From Uranotaenia lowii (taxonomy: Eukaryota > Arthropoda > Insecta > Diptera > Culicidae), in the NCBI RefSeq assembly GCF_029784155.1, contig NC_073692.1, forward strand, positions 334,013,920-334,077,919: a DNA stretch of 64,000 nucleotides, written 5' to 3'. Each line of letters begins with the position of its first letter. The first letter of the stretch is position 1. Made by a program: the position numbers and the translations under genes. This document shows, piece after piece, positions 43,601 through 52,016 of the stretch. The notes under the pieces were generated by a model. That model saw only the letters and a program-made list of their open reading frames with translations, was not told the origin of the DNA and did not search any database.

Positions 43601-45178
43601 GTTTTCAGTTTTTCTCATTTGAGTGCTTCTCCCGGTACCAACCAGTGAAGACCTTGCTTTAGACCGCTCTGCTTCTTCTGTTAAAGCTGCTCTTCCATGA
43701 AGAAAATTAAGTAAAATGAGGAAGCATAGCAATGTAAATAAGAAAATATGATTCGGTGTGAACATATACTATCATTGAAAACAATTTGAAAACAAAATTT
43801 GAATAAAAATTTGATTTTTTTTGTTTGTTTGGCTCAAAAACTAAACTATGGATTATTAATGTTCCAAAAGTATAGAATTTGTGGAAAGCTGGTGCAGAAA
43901 CTTATTTTGGATTTAGTTAAGTATTCCCTTATTATCATTTTTTTTTTGTAATTTGTAATTTTATTGAGTAACGATAGCCTTCTTTGGTACTGCATAAGGT
44001 TAAGGAACCTGGACTTTTCCAATCCAGTGTTCTTTTCCTAACATCATTTTTGTTCCAATCGCCGACGGAGACAGTAAAACAAACCATTCTTTTATTTTTT
44101 GTAAATTATTTATACGTTTGCATTGAAGTTCTTAACAAGTTCCTCATGAAACCAAAACGTTCGTAACAAGTTCTGCATGGGACAGAAAAGTTCTTAAGAA
44201 GTTCTTCATGGAACAAAAAAATCGTTAGAAGTTCGTAACGAAGACCGATAGTCGAAATTGAATCCTGGATTTTTGAAGGTGCTTGGAACGCACAAAAATG
44301 ATCTATGCTACTTTTTTAGACTTTTTATGTTCGTTCAGAAGTCCGATTCAAGCACTTATATTCAATTCTCTCGAGGACCTTTTACTCAGCCAAATGTGAA
44401 CTTTTAATGCACAGGATTAAGTATCTATGAGACTTTTGGTTACTTGGGAATAAACAACTAAAACTGACATTATAATCGATGGTTTTACCAAAATTATTAA
44501 TGATTCACAGCCGGAAATGTTTCTTCAGCTCAGAGCGCCCTCTGCGATTTTTCAAAATTTACAACCAAAAAAATTGCATCGAGGAGTGCATAGCAAACGA
44601 AACGGAAAAAAATTGTGGATGCGCAAAGTTTTCCTCTCCCAGAAGTAACGAAATACGTGTGTGCGATGCGACTGAAATCGGATGCTACCGTCAATCGTAC
44701 TTCAAGGTTGTAAACCGATCACAAACCACCAGGGTCGGTACTCCTTGCAGGTGTTTGCCGGCCTGCACGAGTTTAACGTACGAAGTTGAAATCTCGAGGG
44801 TTGACCTTTACTACGAAGCGTTTCTTCGATCTTTTCTAAGTACAAATTCGGTAGAATTGATGATGATATCCAGAGAGTAAGTCTTGTTCTATTTGTTGGA
44901 AATCTATATCGGTCCCAAGCTAAACCTTCACTTGTTTCAGGTATCCGGCATCGATGCTGTACGTGTCAATGAAGGACAAATGGGTCCGACCGAGGATTCG
45001 ACAAAAATTGGTCGGATTTAGTGATTTTGTCGGGAAGCTGGGTGGCCTTATGGGGTTAATGATCGGAGCCAGCTTCTTGAGTTTACTAGAAATCGTATAT
45101 TTTTGGCTAATAAGACCCTGCCGAAATGATGAATTCCACGAAGATCGCCCAACGATCAATCGTCAAAGTTCGAATTGA
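34654..45178 (+). CDS. Pickpocket-type DEG/ENaC sodium channel subunit (ppk-c), intron 3 expanded by transposons
   Basis: The third tandem DEG/ENaC subunit, more diverged than ppk-a and ppk-b. Exons 34654-35012, 35079-35508, 35576-35736, 44511-44876 and 44941-45178 splice in frame (phases 2,0,2,2) to 517 residues. Features: ATG at 34654 (MAHGQEPSLYRKLWTEYC), TM1 after GVIDRTWW, FPAVTIC, GICYSFN, exon 3 starting GPYTGFRIAIHSPDE, exon 4 with KCFFSSERPLRFFKIYNQ and CRCLPACTSLTYEVE, and TM2 with GGLMGLMIGAS and EIVYFWLIRP. Intron 3 is 35737-44510, 8.8 kb, against 404-1367 bp in its paralogues. The increase is explained by a CR1-like element and a TIR element with a nested LTR element. All splice sites are canonical and no exon is broken. 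Transcript evidence would be needed to show that the giant intron is still removed. Confidence 0.88.
36092..36835 (+). CDS. CR1-like ORF1 protein with PHD-type zinc finger
   Basis: A 247-residue ORF1 product, expected to bind element RNA in the ribonucleoprotein. The N-terminus shows a Cys4-His-Cys3 pattern (CSTC near residue 5, C..GVCGKKFHIQC near 20-32, FCDDC near 53-57), i.e. a PHD/RING-like zinc finger. The C-terminal part (SKLFWIYLSRIKPDVSEEAV onward, with FRFISFKV and FFREF) looks like an RRM-type fold. The start at 36092 is the ATG just before the first zinc ligand; the frame is open a little further upstream. It overlaps the open frame of ORF2. Confidence 0.8.
   Translation: MDSNCSTCNEAILGIEQILCKGVCGKKFHIQCSGLSKSLARQMDSLSKNLFWFCDDCAALISNASFRSMGFNAPPESDAISQLTSAISELRSDIQQLVPKPVRTPIWTKSTPTSEIRRPLKRTRVPDAASAEPCQLGSKQASVNIVSIPLCEDENSKLFWIYLSRIKPDVSEEAVKAMVQANLGVDDVNVVKLVPRGSDTTSFRFISFKVGISPDLKLKAMEPQSWPKGLFFREFMDYSSRQFRGPL
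37062..40589 (+). CDS. CR1-like ORF2: APE endonuclease and reverse transcriptase
   Basis: This encodes the endonuclease that nicks the target and the RT that copies the element RNA. The frame is open from about 36789, overlapping ORF1, but the first ATG in frame is at 37062; translation could instead begin by reinitiation upstream. An unusual N-terminal extension with a repeated module (37138-37616) precedes the endonuclease (LRLYYQNVRALKSKI, FTETWLDSS, GGGVLIAVS, LLGDFNQSQ, then NRTLDLVFVD). The RT domain follows: AGQDGIPACVLKN, NYRGVTSLAACSKVFERI, ENQHGFFPKRSVTSNL, YTDISAAFDSVNHD, SGVPQGSNLGPLLFTLF, LYADDLKIF. No internal stop, so it is potentially active. Confidence 0.9.
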   Translation: MLSSYITYTSDQMPSSLSHDNADCSQIGFPGCIELSTVEAPEPFVTVAQIPASVNSRPGPVFEEGNGALQPVSPGKYPLLYSDSSNDCPTHTLCRPLMFDYLMDGRFTEKRPFDEKDGHSTENVAENLLIGSPGCNESSTVEAPEPFVTVAQIPASVNSRPGPVFEVGNGALQPVNSGKYHSFPPASSSDCLSNCSSNPIDHQATSRQLPDASNSSNFLRLYYQNVRALKSKIAECFVASSKLGYEIYSFTETWLDSSVPSRQLFCSDYNVFRCDRSSANSRRSRGGGVLIAVSNKLSASIVTFNTDSVENLWVRVSHDNSSFLIGTGYIPPEKSYDCSIIDLHVDMLSEARLRYPACNVILLGDFNQSQLFWIPGQNNTMVLDSASVINTASASLLDGTTLNEMKQRNGIRNSQNRTLDLVFVDESNLISPIIEASNVVVPIDVYHPPLEFEITFPSPIAFVEDFDASARDFNRADFDAMNRVLSEVDWSNIQSCFDVDVAVNTFNAILDDAFDQSVPLMRPPLRPPWTNAHLKRLKKTRSKLLRMFCNSRCPFAKINLNAATKQYRIYNRLCYRRYVERTQSELCRNPKKFWKFVNSKRKESGLPAILKLKNRIATSPADKCCLFATHFASVFSVESPTADQLNAAVTRLPIDVLDLDVFAVREEMVLEAINNLKNSTSAGQDGIPACVLKNCRALLVKPLTRIFNQSLQQQKFPTIWKKSLMNPVHKKGDKQDVLNYRGVTSLAACSKVFERIVNDVMFSACRNWISENQHGFFPKRSVTSNLMVFTSFCISNMDGGKQIDAIYTDISAAFDSVNHDILLKKLHRLGFSERLCAWIRSYLTDRRLAVRIGSAESSDFTPKSGVPQGSNLGPLLFTLFCNDINFLLTGCGVLLYADDLKIFLVINNQADCYELQRLLDTVVNWCANNLLVLSVAKCCIITFGRMKNPFMHHYNILGEQLHRVDEIKDLGVLLDNRMTFKRHYSVVLEKANRMLRFIMRLSKEFTDPICLRALYCCLVRSILESANLIWWPFEAAWTARFEAIQRRFVRYALRELPWENPLNLPPYAHRCALLGLHTLSDRRSIGQSMFVAKILRNEIDCSWILSRCNIYAPERTLRNRNWLSLEPRSTRYGSNDPLRSAKLCFLRYFNVFDFNVSISTFRRHIESDLSDQLRT
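37138..37616 (+). repeat. In-frame duplicated module in CR1 ORF2, period 322 bp
   Basis: About 157 bp at 37138-37294 recurs at 37460-37616 with only scattered differences. Both copies encode the same peptide stretch (STVEAPEPFVTVAQIPASVN then SRPGPVFE.GNGALQPV). The period is not a multiple of three (322), yet both copies are in the same frame because the spacers differ by small indels relative to each other, or the period is off by one by eye. They sit in the linker before the endonuclease. Confidence 0.7.
40999..41224 (+). repeat. 5' LTR of the small Gypsy-type element
   Basis: 226 bp with perfect 9 bp inverted termini. It contains TATAAATA at 41108-41115 and AATAAA at 41160-41165, a plausible core promoter and poly(A) signal. 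Confidence 0.95.
41251..42891 (+). CDS. Chimeric Gag-protease-integrase-tail ORF of deleted Gypsy element
   Basis: A 546-residue ORF starting at the ATG 26 bp after the 5' LTR. Residues 1-190 are a Gag capsid region of Ty3 type. Two CCHC zinc knuckles follow (C198-C201-H206-C211 and C218-C221-H226-C231), then a retropepsin-type protease with D276-T-G and a downstream LLGR motif near 346. After about residue 365 the sequence switches directly to an integrase C-terminal module (ETVYVRDYRLPKKKSWIRGR, GSGLYECHTKELGVIIRRSH), so about 700 codons usual in such elements are missing, but the frame is kept. The last 13 or so codons run into the 3' LTR. It could act as a Gag-like protein, or merely be a recent deletion derivative. 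Confidence 0.85.
   Translation: MNVKPPEFHIGDSWSLYEERLRQFFVAYGIEEKDDERRSAFLLTAVSMEVYQTIKDLCFPAKPETKMFDELCILLRQRFTPTLVIFHERTRFIEARQGDGESVIEWSTRLKKLAAECEFGNDLPVFLKNIFVVGLKRGPIYERVCEEDPNSEMEVLVKTAMKKESTLRQREVLEIFKVRSDRGRKEDNLERPDPDSRCFACGKGNHNFRTCQYKAYVCKLCELKGHLAKVCPNRKDPNEGATKPKVHHLAMNRLDIPPPVIVPVRVGGYSINFELDTGSPVNAIPKALFHRLFKSMPLEAGGSEDFVSYNGNNFRAAGKFRAKMEFRHHKSKEVIFVFDGDRQPLLGRQTMWRWGLTVDFGHSKEHMKEVNAPSKKDSFPKFYRTHRGARAFEEKAKPGIFSDGPVKAKRSFRVNETVYVRDYRLPKKKSWIRGRIVAKRGSGLYECHTKELGVIIRRSHQINKYPYDDFGSEADLGSNDDDPMESHVKEEESHLIPESHRSQKSISYHHHPDGIYVSRCSRIINHFVSRRGSSCSVPATTKQPGC
42853..43078 (+). repeat. 3' LTR of the small Gypsy-type element
   Basis: No difference from 40999-41224 was seen by eye. 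The ORF stop codon (42889-42891) lies inside this LTR. Confidence 0.95.
43085..43147 (-). other. tRNA-like module inside TIR element copy B
   Basis: Minus strand: A-box TGGTACAGAGGTAGCATG starting at 43138, and B-box GGTTCAAATC ending at 43087, 42 bases after the A-box start. Both match the pol III consensus well (TRGYNNARNGG and GGTTCNANTC). The LTR element inserted only a few bases from its 3' side. Confidence 0.6.
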
Positions 45179-45285
45179 AGAAAGAAAATGATAACTTTAC
45201 ACAGGAAGATAATTTCAAAGTTTTGCTTTCACATAGAAGCGTCTTGATTATTGCTAGCGAAATGATTTTAAATCACATTTATTAC

Positions 45286-45291
45286 AATAAA
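45286..45291 (+). terminator. AATAAA polyadenylation signal of ppk-c
   Basis: Located about 108 bp after the ppk-c stop (TGA at 45176-45178), in a typical distance range for an insect 3' UTR. Confidence 0.55.
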
Positions 45292-45353
45292 TACGCACTT
45301 TGAATGCATTAAATTATTTTATTTCTCTAGTTCTCCATCTCATGACATGGCCT

Positions 45354-45440
45354 GCAAATCGTGGCCTAGAGGATAGCATCCGTGTCTTCTAAGCCAACGA
45401 TCATGAGATCGAATCCCGGCCATGACAAAAACTGGCTCTC
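45354..45440 (+). ncRNA. tRNA-derived SINE-like sequence
   Basis: An A-box-like TGGCCTAGAGGATAGCA and a B-box-like GATCGAATCCC are spaced 45 bases apart on the plus strand, with a cttctaa word at the anticodon-loop position. Stem pairing is poor, so it is not a functional tRNA; a tRNA-derived SINE head or a tRNA pseudogene fits best. The 3' end and any target duplication are not clear. Confidence 0.45.
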
Positions 45441-46453
45441 ATAGTATGATGAAGGTTGGCTGTTTAAGCATTAGTGCAATGTTAGCCGAGTATACCTAAT
45501 ATATTTACATCACGCTTCCAATAGCGGTTCTAAATCAGGCTCACTGCTTCTCAGACGCCTCTGAAAAGGCATACATTTATTTTCGTAGCACAGATGAGTC
45601 CGGATACGTTGCAGTTCACCTTCTCACAGCTTAATCGATGGTCGCACCTCTCAAGACACAATTTCTAATTCGCCTATAGAACTGAATGGAACGGTTCATG
45701 CCGCAGAACTTTTCGAAAAGGTTTCAGAATCCATTGAAATTTCCTTCCCGTTTTTCTTTTGGACGAATTCAAATCGTGTCTTGCGATGGAAAAATCCTTT
45801 ACCAAGTACCTGGCAAAAATATGTAGCAATTCGAGTTTCGAAAATTCAAGCAATCACCGAGAAATACAATTGAAATCACGTTCCAGGGGTTGAAAACCCT
45901 GCGGGCAGTATTTCGCTTGGTGTTCCACCAGACAGCTTAGAAGGAATGAGAATGGGAGGGTCTCACTTGGCTGAAAAATCCACGCACAAAAAGAATGCTA
46001 AAACCACCTACATCAATGGATGATCCACCGGAGAAAAATAGCAAGACAAATTCCTGTGTTGCATCAGCGAAATCATCATTTGTCGACGAAGTCATTACCA
46101 AATTTGCATTATATTCTTCGCTTCTTAGAACTGCAGCATATTGTCGTCGTTTTGTTAACATTATTTGCAAAACAACAGTAACAAATACTCACAATTTCCG
46201 ATCGTCGAAGAAATTGATGGTGCAGAACGAACTTTGATCCGTAAGGTAATTTGGTAAGTGTGGTAGAGTAGAGTTGGATATGTTGAAATGTTTTAAAGAT
46301 ATCGAATAAATTATCAGAATATGCTGAGGTTTCAGAATTGAACTATTTAGATGCATTAGACTGATTGAAATATTGATCTGTCAATTGAGTTATACTACAA
46401 GACTCCAAAATTGAGTAGTCCTTGAACCAGATTGAGGTATAATCTCTGATCGT

Positions 46454-47341
46454 CCCAAGCAACCAAAAGTCCCATAAAACAGGTACAAACACGCTTACTC
46501 AGCCCCATCATTGATATGAAGTACGATCTATGCAGCTCAAAATTTAAGTTCTTATTGATACTTTCAAGTTCCAAAACAAGTCTTAATGATCTTCTATTCA
46601 GCTTCCAGCGGTCTCTTAATTCAGCTTCCGAAAAATCGCAAAATGATCAAAAAAATCTCTCTATATCTCAACTGAACCCGTTGGTTCATATCACCTTCTC
46701 TTGATTATTTACTGTGTTCTGTACCGGTGCCACCATGATGCCACGCGCCGGATTTCAAACTCGACAAATTGCTCAATTGCTTCTTTCCTACATTCCCTAC
46801 ATATATCGCATCAGAATGGTCACTCAAGTACAAAATTACTTATTGAAAAAAACGTGCCTGGCTTGGGAATCGAGCCCCGACCTTCGTGGTGCGAATCGAA
46901 CACGCTACCACGAGACCACGCTTAGATGTTGTTCTAACTGAAACAAAAACTCGAAGAGGTGATTTGATTTTGAAAGCACATCAATGCACTTTTTGTGACT
47001 TATTAATACCCGTTTGAGCACTTTTGTGCCCTTTATGTGACTTACCAAATCCCGTATTGAGCACTTTTGTGTCCTTTATGTGACTTCAGTCCCGTATAAC
47101 GTACGTATAGATCACTTTTGCAGCTTTCAAGTTCGTTAATGAGTACATATAGTTCACTAATGGGAATTGGGCAAATCAAGTCACATACAACGTACATATT
47201 AATCACTTTTGCAATGTTAAAGTTTATTAATGAGTACATAAAGTTCACTAAAGGGAATTAGGCAGTTGATTCTCTTTGTCAGCAAATATGTAACTTTCAA
47301 TGCCTTCATTCAAGTGAATATGTGACTTTTGGTTGCTTGGG
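46454..47341. mobile_element. CCCAAGCAACC-TIR element, copy C
   Basis: An 888 bp, uninterrupted copy: left end cccaagcaaccaaaagtccc, right end gacttttggttgcttggg. It shares with copies A and B the left subterminal gcttactcagcccc...aaaatttaagttctta and the tRNA-like module. The right half has several degenerate repeats of gtacata..ttcactaa.gggaatt and gcacttttgtg.cctttatgtgactt. The flanking trinucleotide is CGT on both sides. It is inserted in a decayed BEL element. Confidence 0.8.
46859..46925 (-). other. tRNA-like module inside TIR element copy C
   Basis: The best of the three modules. On the minus strand, A-box TGGTCTCGTGGTAGCG starts at 46918 and B-box GGGCTCGATTCCC ends at 46865, spaced 42 bases. 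A TTCG...CGAA pairing sits at the anticodon-stem position and GGGG...CCC-type pairing in the T arm. Acceptor-stem pairing is not convincing, so it is tRNA-like rather than a tRNA gene. Confidence 0.6.
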
Positions 47342-48925
47342 CGTGTTCACGATATGTTGACCTATGAATTTATCGCTTACGTGTCAAAAGAAATAGGATG
47401 GCAGCGTAGTGTTAGTGTAGCATATAGCAAAAACATAACACACACCTTGAATCGCGAATCGTATATAATCGATGATACTTTTGAGGACGCATAAAACGAT
47501 CATTCTGTAAACCAGTTTCGGTGGATGCAGTTGCCCAGAAGAAGGATGCGATGTGTCGGCGAACGGGAACGAATCAGAAAGTTACTTCTGGTTCAGAAAT
47601 TTGGCAAGGTAATAACATCAAAACCCAAATCAGAATTTCCTTAAAAGCTCGAGTCTAAGATATTGCAAACTTCTGATGGAGGCGGATGGTATTTTACACT
47701 TGAATAGAAGATTAGGCAATTCGATGGAACCATCAGACAAAATATCCCACTTTTTTACCAGCAAAACATCCCCTATCGATCTGATATTCCATCACTATCA
47801 TCACCAATATTTAAATGATGCTTCTCAGCTATTATTGAACGTTTATCGTTTGAAATTCTAGCATTTGGGAGTAAGAGATGTTGCAAAAATGCGTACGTTA
47901 TTTTAGGGCAAATCAAAGCGCATTCGTCAGCGGGGCAGTTACCCTCTGCCAGATTAACGGTTTGATAACCATTTGCGAAGATGGGGATCAACTATTTTGG
48001 ACCAGTATACATCAGCGCAGGTCGACGCAAGGCAGCATTGAAGACGTTTGTGGCGGTATTTGTGTGTATGTGTACCAAGGCAGTACACTTCGAACATGTT
48101 GCTGATTTATCAACGAAGAGATTCCTACAAGCCCCACGAAGATTTCTGGGCCGTCGAGGCCGAATTCCAGACATCTACTGGGATAACGTAACCAACTTCG
48201 TAGGGGCTAGGAATCAACTACCTGAATTATTTCAACTGCTCAAGGATCCAGCGCATCGGGAGAAGGTGTCACGGCTCTGCACTGATGAAGAAATACGATG
48301 GCACTTTAATCCCCCAAGGGCACCACATGTACACAGTTCGTGGGAGGCTACAGTCCATTCAGCGAAACTTCACTTGCTACGAATGCTGGGTGGACAGCCG
48401 GAAGGAGCAGAGGATTTAGCGACGTTGCTGGTGCAAATCGAAACTTGCCTCAATTCACGCCCGCTAATACACCTGAGTGATGATCCGTTGGATTTTGCAC
48501 CTTTAACAGCCGGGCTCTTCTTAACAAGTGAATGGTTACAGTATCAGAAGAAGGTCTTACTGAGGTTCCAATTAACCGCTTAGACCGTTGGCAGCTGATT
48601 CAGAGGAAACTCCAAGATCTGTGGCATCGTTGGCACAAGGAGTACATTTCGCAAATGCAAGCAAAATCATAACATTGAATCCCAGAGACTAAAATAGTAG
48701 TTAGGAGCTGTACTATCGTACTCATCGCTGATGAGAACCAACCTCTCATAAGATGGCGATTAGGGAGGATTACGGCAGTGTTCCCAGGAAAGGATGGAGT
48801 AACCAGAGCAGCAGAATTCAAAACGGCCTCTGGCATGCTTACACGACCGGTAATCAAGCTTTGTTTTCTACCAATCAACGAAGAACCAGTCGCTTCCGAG
48901 GAGAATGTTGTCGATAAATAGAGTA

Positions 48926-49479
48926 TCCAGTGCATCGAGTGGAGGTTTTTCTTTATTTTCAGAAGCATCCCGAATACTTCAGGATAGGCGAGGATGTTGA
49001 GGATTTCATGGAATGACCATCGTTGCTACCAATGAAAATATTTCACACCAGGTTCGTGAGTGAGATCGAATGCTCACTACCATATGTTATCCCATCGGCG
49101 AGTGACTGAGTGACACGGGGCCTGCAAGATCACCTACCGATGACTATACCAGCGGGCGAAATTTAGTCTTCGTCAACCATCCATCGGGAATGTACTATAG
49201 CAGAATCCCTTGCTCTTGTAAAAACCCGTGTGTGAATCATTGGACAAAAGAACTTCGTGTATGCAAACGCATGCTAAACTCAACCATCCGAGTTCATTGA
49301 ATCAGTGCCTTTGGAAGGGACATCAAGGCTCGTTGGACAACACGTGCGACTCAACGGTAGGACCGGTGTATTCTTACTCTACTGTAACAATAAACAAACA
49401 AACAATGGTAGGACCGAGTTTTTTGCCCTGACCCCAAACAATCAGTCTGGTCGGCTTTCCGGAAAAGCCGTTCTCGTCC
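48926..49479. other. Unassigned DNA after the decayed BEL element
   Basis: Probably includes the 3' non-coding part of the decayed BEL element. No LTR pair, ORF or structured repeat could be supported. Confidence 0.3.
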
Positions 49480-49690
49480 AGCTGTAGCTTTGAAGTGCAT
49501 AGATGGTGCGTAGGGACTGGTGTTCTCAACATTTTTGAAGGATTTGCCGTAATGTGAAGATCTGGTTCTTTGTAGACCGTCCCTCAATGAAACCGGCCTG
49601 ATGACTTCCCACGAATCTGTTTGCTTTCGGCTTTAGCCGGCGGTGTAGGATTCGGGATAGCACTTGCAGAATACATTGAATATTGACGTT
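49480..49690 (-). pseudogene. Non-LTR reverse transcriptase fragment
   Basis: The minus-strand translation reads LSRILHRRLKPKANRFVGSH then QAGFIEGRSTKNQIFTLRQI, the conserved RT stretch before the catalytic F.D block. A stop follows within about 15 codons. It is an isolated fragment from a different RT family than the other non-LTR elements here, and the clade was not resolved. Confidence 0.6.
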
Positions 49691-49963
49691 TGTTGTTGGA
49701 TTTTTTTAAATTGATACATCTGTTATTGTTGTGGTTTCCAATTGTTTGTTGGCCATGATACACAGTCCAAGTGTGCTTTGCGACAGGCTGTGTGGCAGCG
49801 GCCTAAAAAATACTGCCACTGGGATACTGGTCCATGTCGTACGGAGCGACTTATCCAGTACTTCTCAGACACGTCCAAGCGAAGTATTACAGGAAAAGTA
49901 GTCAATGCAATACCTACCTAGCTAGGCACCCAGCAGTAATGTTAATTGAATTTACACAGCAAT

Positions 49964-50052
49964 TTTTATATTGCTGGAAACCAGCAAAATTTTGCTGGTT
50001 TTTGTCCCGCTGATTTTCCAGCAAAATTTCCAATAATATTGATTGCTGGAAA
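49964..50052. repeat. Cluster of inverted CCAGCAAAA/TTTTGCTGG words
   Basis: Five alternating copies (ttgctggaaa, ccagcaaaa, ttttgctggt, tttccagcaaaa, ttgctggaaa) give nested hairpins over about 90 bp. Possibly a MITE core or subterminal repeat; no outer ends were identified. Confidence 0.5.
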
Positions 50053-50534
50053 GAAGGCATTCGAGGAAACCTACAAATGTTCAATTTTAAAAGATTGTTA
50101 TTAATACTGCTTTTTAAATATTGATCTTCGAATTGATTATTCACTCTGTAAAATATACAAATCCGTTAGATTTATTAAAAGTCAGTATTAAGAGCACCGG
50201 AAGCATCTACTTTCCGCAATTGTGTGCTTGCATTTTCACTTTATTCCACTTTGCCTTAAAGAATAAACAAGTTCCGTATCTGACAGATCGATTTCTGATT
50301 TTACAGCAATTCAGCCCTGTTAAACAGCTTATAACTTTCGCCCAATAAGATACGAAGCTACGGTTCAGTTGTTCAGTGGAGAATTTTCCTAAGACATTTT
50401 ATAAATTGGCACAAACACATTTAGCTGGCATGGTTCCACAAAAGAAACAAAAAATGATGTTTAATTCACATTACAAAATATTCAATTTTCTCATGCAAAC
50501 TTAAAAGTTCAAATTTACTTGTGTTAACGTTACT
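50053..50534. other. AT-rich spacer left of the Gypsy element
   Basis: No gene or repeat recognised. Confidence 0.3.
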
Positions 50535-52016
50535 TGTTACTATTTTGCTAATATCGGTCTTCGGCAGACCATTCACGCAATTGAAACTCGGAATCGACAA
50601 ACTGACATTCGATAGCTATGTCAGAAAAGACTCAAATATGGCTCATATATTGGCTCAACCATAAGCTCGAATAACGAAAAAAGCACGTATCAAACTTGGT
50701 GATATGATGCTAAAGGCATCTTATAATCTCAAGAAGCATCACAGCAAAATATTGCATTATAAATGTAAACTGTTTCGACTTAACATTAAGGTACAACTTA
50801 TTACTAAGCACCTGTCATCCTCGGTACCGCTGCCAATAAATCAGCTTCCCCCTGCTTGCAGTCGACGGGGCCCCGGTCTCGAACACTCGTCCAAACGGCA
50901 ACGTGCTATCCGCTTACACGCGTGAGCGAATGTAGGATGCGTGCAAATCCTATGCATGCGCGCCCACTGGCTCGGCTTTCTTTCACACACTCTCACACGG
51001 CTCCGTCACTTCTTCAGGTACTACATGCATATATGCTAGACTGTCCATGCAATCATGCGCAAGTCTCAGCCCAACATTCGATGACGATGATTTCCAGTTG
51101 ACAATGATGATTTCGACTCTCTCCGTTCATGCTTCGTTCACAATGTTGCAGTGATACGCATGCTTAAGTCCTCCCTGGAGAGGTAACTTCGATAACAACA
51201 AATTGCGCCACACGCACACGAGTGATGAGGGGTTTTGCCACAGTTGATCGTATCCAAGACGAGTCAGATGTTGTACTGTCGTTGCAGCCTTGCAGGCGTT
51301 TTCTGTGAGAGTTAGAACCGATTCAAAAAAGGTCCTAAGAAAATTTCATTAACGTCAAGCCTTCAGATCATGATTTGTGAACATCCTACCTCAGTTGAGG
51401 ACCTTTTCAAATCCACTGGTTCCCGTGCGGTGCTGCTTATGCTCTGACGACACCCAGCCTCAATTTCCACCTGTGATTGAGAGAATCCGTTGTATGAACT
51501 GCGACAAATATTCAATGTCTGTTTTACCTGGTTGTTAAGGACCATGTATTTATCTAGGCTGTTCAGGAAGTCTGATCTTCCCAGGATGCGACGTCGGTTC
51601 ACCCTGTATGTGAATTGATTAAGTTAGCTCACTGGAAGATGTATGACATTGATTTGTACCTGTAATGCGGTGGATTCTGGCAAGACTCTCTTTACAGGTG
51701 AGCCGGAATTTGATGCTCCTCTGCCTATCGTGTCTAGGTCGTGATGGTTCCGATGCTTCCCGTGTTCGGTTAGATTGTTTCCGTCTTGATGAGGTTAGGC
51801 ACACTACCGTTAAAATGAGATTAGTTCATTCGATATAACCGATGCAATTGTGGATTACCTGATGATGGTGTAATAAATTATTCTTGGCCAGGTTTGCAGT
51901 TCTGTCTGCAGGATCGGTTTCGATTTCGGAATCGGTCGGAGAGTGCTTCAGGTGATTCTTGCACGTTCTTTAGGAACACCTAAAACATATAGCCCTTGTT
52001 TAGGGAAAAGGTTTCA
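50535..52016 (-). repeat. 3' LTR of the Gypsy element
   Basis: Same length as 58429-59910, from tgttactattttgc to aaaaggtttca in plus orientation. Small ORFs within it are repeated in both LTRs and have no domain. Confidence 0.93.

Larger units (their letters stand above)
40688..44448. mobile_element. CCCAAGCAACC-TIR element, copy B (interrupted by an LTR element)
   Basis: The ends are cccaagtaaccaaaagttc and gacttttggttacttggg. Without the nested LTR element it is about 1.68 kb. It lies exactly at the 3' tail of the CR1 element, flanked by aataaacaa on both sides (40679-40687 and 44449-44457); since the CR1 tail is itself made of that word, this need not be a true target duplication. The interior right half has repeated gaagttcttcatgg/gttcgtaac words related to copy A. 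It is non-coding. Confidence 0.75.
45500..48925 (+). pseudogene. Decayed BEL/Pao element (RNase H to DUF5641), split by insertions
   Basis: Plus-strand translations in three frames give BEL motifs in order. The RNase H region has CFSDASEKA, FFFWTNSNRVLRW and HVPGVENPAGSISLGV (45520-45990). A connector has SSFVDEVITKFA and RTAAYCRRFV (46060-46190). The integrase zinc region has DGILHLNRRLGN and PIDLIFHHYHHQYL (47676-47830). The integrase core is at 47981-48583, with GINYFGPVYIS, YWDNVTNFVGA and SSWEATVHSAKLHLLRML. The DUF5641 tail has WRLGRITAVFPGKDGV up to the stop near 48921. Frameshifts and stops are numerous and the gag, protease and RT parts are absent. It is interrupted at about 46250-47650, mainly by TIR element copy C. 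It is a different BEL family from the intact element at 16526-24751. Confidence 0.8.

Noticed and set aside
45354..45440. A functional tRNA-Arg (TCT) gene
   Set aside because: A and B boxes are present, but the stems, especially acceptor and T stems, do not pair properly; better called tRNA-derived.
50704..51804. Short ORFs duplicated at 58598-59698
   Set aside because: They are identical because they lie in the two LTRs of one Gypsy element; they have no coding features.
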